From contig VSNO01000223.1 of assembly GCA_009774375.1 (NCBI GenBank), forward strand, positions 1-5,544: a stretch of DNA of 5,544 nucleotides, written 5' to 3'. The stretch comes from Lachnospiraceae bacterium (GTDB lineage Bacteria; Bacillota; Clostridia; Lachnospirales; Lachnospiraceae). The notes under the pieces are model-generated. The model was not told the DNA's origin and ran no database searches. It saw nothing but the letters and a program-made list of their open reading frames with translations. Shown one piece after another: positions 1 through 5,544 of the stretch (within the stretch, counting starts at the first letter, position 1; every line of letters starts with the position of its first letter). The translations under genes and the position numbers were made by a program.

Positions 1-1021
1 TCACTTTCGGCGCAGGTGTGTCCCGCACGTGAGCCGACTCCGGCTTGAAAGACAGTACCAGAACGCCTATACCTTTCTCCTTTGCAGTCTGCGCCTCGAT
101 CTGCGTGACCATATATCCCGGGCGCGCATCATTGGTGGCGATCACATTCTTCAGGATCTGTGCATCAAAGCCCTTGCCCCTGCCCAGCGCATAGATCGCG
201 TTGGTATCCTTCGGCAGGCAGTATCCGCCATAGCCGCAGCCCGGATACACATACGACGCCATATTGCAGCCGCCCCAGCGCTTATCCATATGCAGGATCC
301 GGAAAGCCTGCGCCACATCGATCCCCCCGATCGTATCCGCGAGCTGCGCCATCTCATTGGAATAGCTGATCAGCGTGGCGAGCAACGTGTTGGACAGATA
401 TTTGATAAACTCTCCTGTATTGAGGGAAACTGTAAACTTCGGCATCTCAAAATCAGTGTACAGCTCCCGCAGCATTGCTTCCGTCCGCTCATCGCTCACA
501 CCCAGGACAACGCGGTCCGCATGCATGAAATCCTCCCAGCAGGAACCTTCCCTGAGAAACTCAGGATTGTTGGCAACCCCCAGCTGTTTTCCTACCGCAT
601 AACCCTTTGCCTCTATGTAAGGGATGATCTTCTCCGAGGTCGTGGAAGGCGGGATCGTAGACTTGGTGACCAGCACCCGGTACCTGTCATCCTGGCACGC
701 CTGCAGTGTCGTGTCGATCGCCTGATACAGATAGGTGAGATCCGCCTCACCGCCCTCGCCATACGGTGTCCCCACACAGTAATAAATGCAGTCACTCTCC
801 GCTACCGCGGCCTCCGCATCCTCCTGCAGGAAAAAATGCTCCCCCAGATTCCGCGAAAACGCTTCATCCAATCCCGGCTCATAAAACGGAAGCCGCCCTT
901 CCCGCAGCGTGTCCATCCGATGCCTGTCCACATCCAGCCCGTACACCGTGATCCCCTTTTCCGCAAACCCCACGGCAGTCGTCAATCCCACAAAACCGAG
1001 TCCGAATACTGTCACTACCAT
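1..1021 (-). CDS. ugd: UDP-glucose 6-dehydrogenase, 3' end cut by the window edge
   Basis: Cytoplasmic enzyme that oxidises UDP-glucose to UDP-glucuronate with two NAD+, feeding glycan synthesis. The first 340 residues are visible; family members usually have about 390 to 450, so the end of the C-terminal UDP-binding domain is missing. Seen in order: the NAD-binding Rossmann motif GLGFVG (residues 7-12), VTKSTIPPSTT (118-128), NPEFLREG (152-159), the substrate-contacting K207 and N211 in EFIKYLSN, and the catalytic cysteine C268 in GYGGYCLPKD. The FKPES..VRDTPA segment (325-337) opens the C-terminal domain. The start is ATG at 1021, preceded by AAAGGAG seven bases upstream, and the Rossmann motif begins at once. 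The start overlaps the stop of the preceding epimerase-like gene by seven bases (ATGGTAG), which suggests translational coupling. UDP-N-acetyl-hexosamine dehydrogenases share the fold, but the motifs fit UDP-glucose better. The family call is firm; substrate is inferred. Confidence 0.94.
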   Translation of the reverse strand, partial: MVVTVFGLGFVGLTTAVGFAEKGITVYGLDVDRHRMDTLREGRLPFYEPGLDEAFSRNLGEHFFLQEDAEAAVAESDCIYYCVGTPYGEGGEADLTYLYQAIDTTLQACQDDRYRVLVTKSTIPPSTTSEKIIPYIEAKGYAVGKQLGVANNPEFLREGSCWEDFMHADRVVLGVSDERTEAMLRELYTDFEMPKFTVSLNTGEFIKYLSNTLLATLISYSNEMAQLADTIGGIDVAQAFRILHMDKRWGGCNMASYVYPGCGYGGYCLPKDTNAIYALGRGKGFDAQILKNVIATNDARPGYMVTQIEAQTAKEKGIGVLVLSFKPESAHVRDTPAPKV

Positions 1022-2103
1022 ATGAATTCTCCTTTGTCACTCTCCCTGATAAACCGCAAAAATCTCCGCACGCCGTCCTCCACCCGGATCTCCGGCGCAT
1101 ACGCCAGCTTCTCCCTCGCCTTGTCAATGACCGGGCAGCGCCTTTCCGGATTGTTGGTCAGATAGTCCTTGTCCTCAGACGTCTGATAGCAGACTTTGCC
1201 CTCATAGCCAAAGATCTCCTTTCCCGCCTCCGCATAGATATCCGCCAGCTGCTTCACCGAGATCTCCGGCTGATCCATACCGATATTGAAATAATCATAT
1301 TGTCCATAGAGCAGGATCTTCAGATAACCCACGATCGCATCCGCGATATAGCAGAACGTCCTGGTCGGACTTCCGCTGGACAGAATGACGATGTCCTGCC
1401 CCTCATAGACCGCCTTGGCAAAATCAGCCGGCACACGCTTGTCCGTGATGCGCATCCCAGGTCCGTAATTGTTGAACGGACGCGCCACGCCGATCGGCAG
1501 ACTGTATCTCTTTGCAAACAGCATGCACATCGTCTCCCCGAACCGCTTCGCCTCATCGTAGCAGGCCCTTGGCCCCGTCGCTGACACATACCCTCTGTAT
1601 TCCTCCGACGTCGGAATATGCGCGGGATCCGGATCCCCATACAGCTCCGAGCTCGAGAAAAACAGGAATCCCCTGATGTTCCGCTCCTTATAATACTCCA
1701 GCAGGGAACGCAGTCCCCACACATTGGCATCCAGCGTCTCGATGGGATACATCCGGTAAAACGTCGGAGATGCGATGGACGCCATATGGATGATATAATC
1801 CGCCTCTGCCGCCTCCGGTATATCCGCGATGCTGTCCGTTATGATATCGAATTTCCGGATCACAAAGCCCGGATCCGCCTCCAGCTGCTCTATCCACTCC
1901 GGTTTCCCCAGCATGAAATTGTCAAGGCCAATGATCTTTCTAATACCCAGAGCATCCTTCCTGCTCTGGAAAAAATTCATGAAATAATACCCAAGGAATC
2001 CGCCACAGCCGGTGACCAGCATTGTGGCTCCGCCCAGTTTCCTCTTCTCCGCATCTGAAAGGTGCGCTTCTATGTACTGCATGTCCTCTGTTTTAACTGA
2101 CAT
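1015..2103 (-). CDS. NAD-dependent epimerase/dehydratase family enzyme, UDP-glucuronate decarboxylase-like
   Basis: Extended short-chain dehydrogenase of 362 residues acting on a nucleotide sugar. Seen: the GxxGxxG motif in TGCGGFLG (G32, G35, G38), the FSSSELYGDP segment with the Ser cluster and E153 that sit at the active site in this family, and the catalytic YxxxK pair Y182 and K186 in GPRACYDEAKR. RPFNNYGPG (208-216) and RTFCYIADAI (248-257) follow. The GPR-x-CYDE-x-KR wording is typical of UDP-glucuronate decarboxylases, which make UDP-xylose via a 4-keto intermediate. The next gene makes UDP-glucuronate, so this would be the following step. The start is set at ATG 2103, ten bases after GGGAGG; an upstream in-frame ATG at 2121 would add six residues but itself runs into that ribosome binding site. 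A 40-base gap separates it from the preceding gene. Alternative roles include a 4-ketoreductase or epimerase for the RfbH product. Family is firm; the substrate is moderately supported. Confidence 0.88.
   Translation of the reverse strand: MSVKTEDMQYIEAHLSDAEKRKLGGATMLVTGCGGFLGYYFMNFFQSRKDALGIRKIIGLDNFMLGKPEWIEQLEADPGFVIRKFDIITDSIADIPEAAEADYIIHMASIASPTFYRMYPIETLDANVWGLRSLLEYYKERNIRGFLFFSSSELYGDPDPAHIPTSEEYRGYVSATGPRACYDEAKRFGETMCMLFAKRYSLPIGVARPFNNYGPGMRITDKRVPADFAKAVYEGQDIVILSSGSPTRTFCYIADAIVGYLKILLYGQYDYFNIGMDQPEISVKQLADIYAEAGKEIFGYEGKVCYQTSEDKDYLTNNPERRCPVIDKAREKLAYAPEIRVEDGVRRFLRFIRESDKGEFIW
1029..1035 (-). promoter_or_regulatory. Ribosome binding site of the UDP-glucose dehydrogenase gene
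   Basis: AAAGGAG, seven bases before ATG 1021, lies within the last codons of the preceding gene, so the two genes are likely translated in a coupled way. Confidence 0.8.
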
Positions 2104-2113
2104 CTGATCTATT

Positions 2114-2119
2114 CCTCCC
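2114..2119 (-). promoter_or_regulatory. Ribosome binding site that decides the epimerase-like gene start
   Basis: GGGAGG ends ten bases before ATG 2103. The alternative ATG at 2121 overlaps this site and has only GGAGA one base upstream, so initiation at 2103 is preferred. Confidence 0.75.
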
Positions 2120-2143
2120 ATTCTCCATCAATTAATGTGCCTC

Positions 2144-3601
2144 TCAACCGCTAATCCTCTGTATGTTCTCATAAACAAGCCTGGCAATACTCTCATTCAT
2201 CCGATAATTCACATGAAACGCCTGATCCCAGCAGTTCTGCACCACTTCATCGCCCAATGCCTGATATGCAGGCGCTATATCGATGACCTGCCAGCCGTCC
2301 TGTCTGTATAACTGACTGTCAAAGGCAAAAATGACAGCCATATCCCCTTGACGGAAATCCCGATTCCGCATCATCCACGGCATCCACTCCCATGTACAGC
2401 CGCAGTTATGTACAGCATAATCGCTCTGCTCCCCCAGCATGGACCTGAGCTGGCTCTCAATGGTCATCTCATCCGAACTCATATTTCCAAACACAAAGCA
2501 GGGACCAAAAAAATACATATCCTGCCGCTCCTGACCGCTGTTTCCGACAGTCAGACGTTCTCCATCCTTCCAGTGGATGTCCTGCACATCCCTGTCATCA
2601 AAGATCAGACAGTGGTTTCGCAGCACCATTCGTCCCCCTATGACATTCCTGATATTCACATTCTGCCCAAAATACCGATAATCTTCTTCCTCCAGTTCCC
2701 TTTTTGCCAGTTCCACATGTGCCAGTTCTGTATGCCTGAATGGGAGACGCGCCATCCATCCCTCCTGCGGATTGCTGAAGATCAGCACCTGCACGCCCTT
2801 CTCCACAAGTCCAGGCAGAAGATTGTTGATCACATCCCGCTCGAACTGATACTCAAAGTACCGGGTGGCATCCCCACAGAAAATATAAAACAAAGGCAGG
2901 TGAAACAGCGGCTCTTTCCCTATTGATAAAAACTTTTGTCTGAGCAGTGACATCTCACAGGTGATAACGACATCCGGCTTGTTCTCTGCCTGCACCATGC
3001 ATGCTCCGAATCTTTTATACATTACCTGACCTGCCGGAATGATCTGCAGGTGATCTCCCTTAAAATTTTTCACAAGATACTGACACAATTCTTGAGACAG
3101 CAGATTCGTATCCATGATCACAACAGAACGATACGATAAAGCAATGGCTTCCAGCGCAGACTGCATCATTTCTTCCAGCGGAAACTTCAGAAAATAACTT
3201 GCTGTCAGCAGAAACGCTCTGGCATCCATCACTTCCACTGCTCTTCTGCCAACTATTTCCCATCTTCTGCTGGTCAAAGTGAGCATTTTCCCATCCCGCT
3301 GATCCAAAAAAAAGACTTTCCTCCCATCCGCCTGTCTGATATAAGGCTTAAAACTGATCAGAATGGACTCCCTTACCATTGGATTAACCCTGTGGAAAAC
3401 AATTCCGCATATTCCAGCACGATCTAAAAAATGTATATATCCTCCACAAATGGTCTGCACCTCCACCTTGCTCCTGTCCTTTCGGATATGATACCGGAAT
3501 AAATCCATGTATTCAGACAAGGCTCTGACGATCCATCTGCGAACTCTGATCGGAAGAATTAGTTTTGCTTTGGAATAAAACCACTTAAAAAAAATCTTCA
3601 C
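2144..3601 (-). CDS. Uncharacterised 485-residue protein with a divergent SGNH-like C-terminal domain
   Basis: I do not recognise a named family for the whole protein. The N-terminus (1-45) is basic and amphipathic (FFKWFYSKAK, RVRRWIVRAL) with no clear signal peptide or membrane span, so it may be peripheral at the membrane. Residues about 155-280 look like an alpha/beta nucleotide-binding-type core, with strands SVVIMDTN, PDVVITCEM and VQVLIFSNP. The C-terminal part from about 360 resembles an SGNH hydrolase fold: FFGPCFVFG (364-372) where GDS is expected, with C368 in place of the nucleophilic Ser; NCG (399-401) as a block II glycine; and D459-x3-H463 followed by N and IA, like the terminal Asp-His block. 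The start is GTG at 3601, five bases after GGAGG, and it overlaps the rfbH stop as GTGA, so it is co-translated with rfbH. Context suggests a glycan-modifying role (for example acyl transfer or removal), but that is inference. The coding call is strong; function is open. Confidence 0.9.
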   Translation of the reverse strand: MKIFFKWFYSKAKLILPIRVRRWIVRALSEYMDLFRYHIRKDRSKVEVQTICGGYIHFLDRAGICGIVFHRVNPMVRESILISFKPYIRQADGRKVFFLDQRDGKMLTLTSRRWEIVGRRAVEVMDARAFLLTASYFLKFPLEEMMQSALEAIALSYRSVVIMDTNLLSQELCQYLVKNFKGDHLQIIPAGQVMYKRFGACMVQAENKPDVVITCEMSLLRQKFLSIGKEPLFHLPLFYIFCGDATRYFEYQFERDVINNLLPGLVEKGVQVLIFSNPQEGWMARLPFRHTELAHVELAKRELEEEDYRYFGQNVNIRNVIGGRMVLRNHCLIFDDRDVQDIHWKDGERLTVGNSGQERQDMYFFGPCFVFGNMSSDEMTIESQLRSMLGEQSDYAVHNCGCTWEWMPWMMRNRDFRQGDMAVIFAFDSQLYRQDGWQVIDIAPAYQALGDEVVQNCWDQAFHVNYRMNESIARLVYENIQRISG

Positions 3602-4941
3602 AGACTCCTCCGTATAGTCTCGGCCATGAAATCCAACATCTCATACGTCATTCCTGGATAAACCCCGATCCAGAAGGTCTCAAACAAAGTGCGGTCTGAA
3701 TCCGTCAGATCGCCTACGACGCGATAACCCTTTCCTGATGCTCTCATCTCATCAAAACAGGGATGCTTGATCATATTTCCCGAAAACAACATACGGGTCT
3801 GTACCTTATTCTGTTCCAATGCCTGCACGATCCGGTCTCTGTCTCCAGCATTTTTCACTGTGATCGGAAAACCGAACCAGCTGGCAGACGCGCCTTCCTC
3901 CACTTCCGGCAGATACAGCCTGTCCTGCAGATCCTCCAGTTTTTTGTACAGATATGCCGCATTTTCCTGTCTCCGTTTTACGAAATCCGGAAGCTTCTTG
4001 ATCTGCGCACAGGCAATGGCCGCCTGTATATCGGTGATCTTCAGATTAAATCCCAAATGGCTGTACACATATTTGTGGTCATATCCATGCGGCAGTTCCC
4101 CATAATCACCGTCATAACGATGGCCGCACATGTTATCATGGCCGCCCAGACAATGGCAGTCCCTTCCCCAATCGCGGAACGACAGCATCGCACGATACAA
4201 TATGGGATTATCCGTATACACAGCACCGCCTTCCCCCATCGTCATATGATGAGCGGGATAAAAACTGGAGGTTCCGATATCGCCCCATGTCCCGGTCTTC
4301 TTCGTAACGCCATCAATCGTATATTCTGCCCCCAGCGCGTCACAGTTATCCTCGATCAGCCATAGCTGATGCTTATCACAAAATGCCTTGATCTCTTTGA
4401 TATTAAAAGGATTCCCCAAAGTATGGGCAATAAATACCGCCTTTGTCCGCTCTGTCAAAGCCTCCTCCAGACGTGTGACATCCATATTATAGTTTGGAAT
4501 GCGGATATCCAGAAATACAGGTACTGCTCCAAACTGAACAATCGGTGTGATCGTCGTCGGAAAAGCCGCCGCTACCGTGATTACTTCATCCCCTTTTTTG
4601 ATCCGTCTTTTTTCCTCTATCAGAGGAGATGTCAGCGCATAAAAAGCGATCAGATTCGCAGACGACCCTGAATTGACAAGCGCAGCATACTTTACATCCA
4701 GATATTCCTTTAACGCCTCCTCCAATTCTTTTGTAAATCGTCCCGCCGTCAGCCAGAACTCCAATATACTGTCCACGCCGTTGATCAGTTCCTGCTCATC
4801 AAAGACGCGTCCTGCATAACGAATGGAATCTTTACCGCCTTCAAAGGGCTTGTCTGTCTCTTTCATATATGTATTATAATATTCTGTGACCATCTGAAAG
4901 ATTTCTTCCTTTGCCTGTTGTTGTGATTTGATCTGTGACAT
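3598..4941 (-). CDS. rfbH: RfbH-type nucleotide-linked 4-keto-6-deoxyhexose 3-dehydrase (E1)
   Basis: A DegT/DnrJ/EryC1/StrS-fold PLP enzyme of 447 residues that acts as a dehydrase rather than an aminotransferase. In known systems it removes the C3 hydroxyl of CDP-4-keto-6-deoxy-D-glucose, working with a flavin/iron-sulfur reductase (E3), towards 3,6-dideoxyhexoses such as paratose, abequose and tyvelose. Seen: the PLP phosphate-binding loop NSGSSANL (90-97), D198 in IEDNCDALG for the PLP ring nitrogen, and SFYPAHHMTMGEGGAV (226-241), where His replaces the usual PLP-binding Lys, the hallmark of E1. Iron-sulfur cysteines are C262-x1-C264-x7-C272 with C200 upstream. The start ATG at 4941 has AAAGGAG eleven bases upstream. 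It precedes the unknown 485-residue gene with a 4-base overlap. Its E3 partner and the earlier CDP-glucose enzymes are not in the window. The related SpnQ acts on a TDP sugar, so the nucleotide is not proven here. Confidence 0.95.
   Translation of the reverse strand: MSQIKSQQQAKEEIFQMVTEYYNTYMKETDKPFEGGKDSIRYAGRVFDEQELINGVDSILEFWLTAGRFTKELEEALKEYLDVKYAALVNSGSSANLIAFYALTSPLIEEKRRIKKGDEVITVAAAFPTTITPIVQFGAVPVFLDIRIPNYNMDVTRLEEALTERTKAVFIAHTLGNPFNIKEIKAFCDKHQLWLIEDNCDALGAEYTIDGVTKKTGTWGDIGTSSFYPAHHMTMGEGGAVYTDNPILYRAMLSFRDWGRDCHCLGGHDNMCGHRYDGDYGELPHGYDHKYVYSHLGFNLKITDIQAAIACAQIKKLPDFVKRRQENAAYLYKKLEDLQDRLYLPEVEEGASASWFGFPITVKNAGDRDRIVQALEQNKVQTRMLFSGNMIKHPCFDEMRASGKGYRVVGDLTDSDRTLFETFWIGVYPGMTYEMLDFMAETIRRSL
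3605..3611 (-). promoter_or_regulatory. Ribosome binding site of the 485-residue gene, supporting a GTG start
   Basis: GGAGGAG lies inside the last codons of rfbH. Its GGAGG core ends five bases before GTG 3601. This strong site justifies the GTG start that overlaps the rfbH stop as GTGA. Confidence 0.85.
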
Positions 4942-4952
4942 TTTGTATCAAT

Positions 4953-4959
4953 CTCCTTT
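4953..4959 (-). promoter_or_regulatory. Ribosome binding site of rfbH
   Basis: AAAGGAG on the minus strand, eleven bases before ATG 4941. It supports that start for rfbH. Confidence 0.8.
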
Positions 4960-5083
4960 CATTTATTTATCTTGATTCTACATATGTATAATTTTGAGAT
5001 GCTTATCTCTCCACTTCCAAGTTCTCTCGCAATCCTCATTTATATCAAATTCCATCCTTTCGAAAGACGTTGTATTATATCTA

Positions 5084-5097
5084 TTCTGTCAACAGAA
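5084..5097. repeat. Perfect 6+2+6 inverted repeat upstream of rfbH
   Basis: On the minus strand it reads TTCTGT, TG, ACAGAA. A two-base loop makes an RNA hairpin unlikely, so if functional it would be a DNA dyad such as an operator. It lies about 145 bases before the rfbH start and next to a TATAAT at 5074-5079. One short palindrome in AT-rich DNA can arise by chance. Confidence 0.35.
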
Positions 5098-5129
5098 AAA
5101 TCATCCACATGAACCTTAATCGTACCCAT

Positions 5130-5544
5130 TTAACACATAGGAAAACCTACTTCATATCCTTCTGCTTCCATACATGCATCAAAAAAATCATGTTCTAATT
5201 TATAGTTATTCTTAGCAAAATAATCATAAATATCCAATCGTTGTATATTCTGCGGGTAGCTTTCCGCTTCTTTTTTCAGCATCGACAGATTGACATAGGA
5301 TGACAAAATCACTGCCTTAATCTCTTTATGAGTAAATGCCTCATTCAGTGAAATAATATCTCCCAATTTACTGCAGATGCATTTAGGATTATTATCAATA
5401 AAACAATATATTTTTTTCTTATTTTCCTTTGACAGCCAAAAGAAAACTTCCATAGAATGTTCCCCTCCCAGTCTGACCGCCACACTATTATCTGGATACT
5501 TTTCAATTAATTGATTCAATAATTCAAATGCCCTGTTTTTATGT
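5130..5544 (-). CDS. 3' end of an uncharacterised gene with a Rossmann-like C-terminal domain
   Basis: An open frame enters from the right edge and gives 137 visible residues before TAA at 5132-5130; the true start lies outside the window. A TTG at 5519 is in frame, but the frame stays open upstream of it, so it is not taken as the start. Visible pattern: a strand-turn-helix AVRLGGEHSMEVFFWL, then KIYCFIDNNP, then IKAVILSSYVNLSMLKKEA, then LDIYDYF. This beta-alpha-beta order with a glycine-rich GGEH turn resembles the small nucleotide-binding domains attached to bacterial sugar-modifying and glycosyltransfer proteins. I cannot name the family or function. The region is much more AT-rich than the genes to its left (one 60-base line is 25% GC), suggesting separate ancestry. 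It lies on the same strand as the polysaccharide genes and is separated from rfbH by 188 bases. Confidence 0.78.
   Translation of the reverse strand, partial: HKNRAFELLNQLIEKYPDNSVAVRLGGEHSMEVFFWLSKENKKKIYCFIDNNPKCICSKLGDIISLNEAFTHKEIKAVILSSYVNLSMLKKEAESYPQNIQRLDIYDYFAKNNYKLEHDFFDACMEAEGYEVGFPMC

Larger units (their letters stand above)
4942..5129 (-). other. Gap between the right-edge gene and rfbH, with only very short frames
   Basis: No gene of normal size is present. Directly after the upstream TAA, the same frame reads from ATG 5129 for 29 codons to TAA at 5042-5040, then from ATG 5039 for 26 codons to TGA just before the rfbH ribosome binding site. A second frame runs from ATG 5055 for 25 codons (beginning MEFDINEDCERTWKWRDKHL) to TAG at 4980-4978. 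None has a good ribosome binding site, and none is recognised. They may be a decayed gene end or chance frames in a leader. The gap is the likeliest place in the window for an rfbH promoter, but no well-spaced -35/-10 pair is visible. Confidence 0.5.

Noticed and set aside
29..1165. A 378-codon plus-strand open frame opposite the UDP-glucose dehydrogenase gene
   Set aside because: Its translation is rich in Arg, His, Ile and Leu with no family motif. The minus strand there encodes all the conserved dehydrogenase motifs in one frame, so the plus frame is a shadow.
2104..2121. A six-codon longer start (MGGIDQ) for the epimerase-like gene
   Set aside because: The ATG at 2121 overlaps the strong GGGAGG site that serves ATG 2103, and it has only a poorly spaced site of its own.
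2144..3601. The 485-residue protein as the missing E3 reductase partner of RfbH
   Set aside because: It has no plant-type ferredoxin cysteine spacing (C-x4-C-x2-C) and no recognisable flavin/NAD reductase motifs.
3598..4941. A sugar aminotransferase (DegT/ArnB type) instead of a dehydrase
   Set aside because: The PLP-binding Lys is replaced by His in SFYPAHHMT, and the iron-sulfur cysteines C262, C264 and C272 are present. Together these mark E1 dehydrases.
4996..5009. A GAGAT-AAGC-ATCTC hairpin as a terminator after the right-edge gene
   Set aside because: The stem has only five pairs with little GC, and no run of T follows in the transcribed direction.
5074..5095. TTGACA and TATAAT on the minus strand as a sigma-A promoter
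   Set aside because: The two hexamers are only seven bases apart, far from the usual 16 to 18, and no good -35 lies at the right distance from this TATAAT.

Overview
The window reads as part of a surface-polysaccharide (capsule, exopolysaccharide or O-antigen-like) biosynthesis locus. All credible genes lie on the minus strand, so the order of transcription runs from right to left. The strong GGAGG-type ribosome binding sites, very short gene gaps, protein wording and moderate GC suggest a Firmicute, most likely a Clostridia/Lachnospiraceae-type gut anaerobe. That placement is inference; nothing here fixes the taxon.

Layout in transcription order. (1) 5544-5130: the 3' end of an AT-rich gene of unknown function whose visible part looks like a Rossmann-type domain. 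(2) 5129-4942: a 188-base gap with only very short reading frames, a perfect TTCTGT/ACAGAA dyad and an isolated TATAAT. (3) 4941-3598: a confident rfbH-type 3-dehydrase, the PLP and [2Fe-2S] enzyme that removes the 3-hydroxyl of a nucleotide-linked 4-keto-6-deoxyhexose. (4) 3601-2144: an unrecognised 485-residue protein that overlaps rfbH by GTGA; its C-terminal part resembles a divergent SGNH-hydrolase fold with Cys where the usual Ser would be. (5) 2103-1015: an extended short-chain NAD-dependent sugar-nucleotide enzyme closest to UDP-glucuronate decarboxylase (UDP-xylose synthase). (6) 1021-1, running off the left edge: UDP-glucose 6-dehydrogenase, overlapping gene 5 by 7 bases.

Genes 3 to 6 form a tight cluster with two 'stop-start' overlaps and one 40-base gap, so they probably share a transcript. 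A simple reading is that the last two genes make UDP-glucuronate and then UDP-xylose (or its 4-keto intermediate), while rfbH contributes a 3,6-dideoxyhexose branch. The other enzymes that branch needs (nucleotidyltransferase, 4,6-dehydratase, E3 reductase, final ketoreductase) are not in the window. The unknown 485-residue protein may modify or handle the resulting glycan, but this is speculation from context.

Base composition changes sharply near position 4950. Sampled 60-base lines are about 55% GC in gene 5, about 48% in gene 4, about 37% in the gap and about 25% in gene 1. This fits the mosaic nature of glycan loci. I see no tRNA, rRNA, CRISPR array, insertion sequence or convincing terminator. 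The most novel item is the 485-residue protein.
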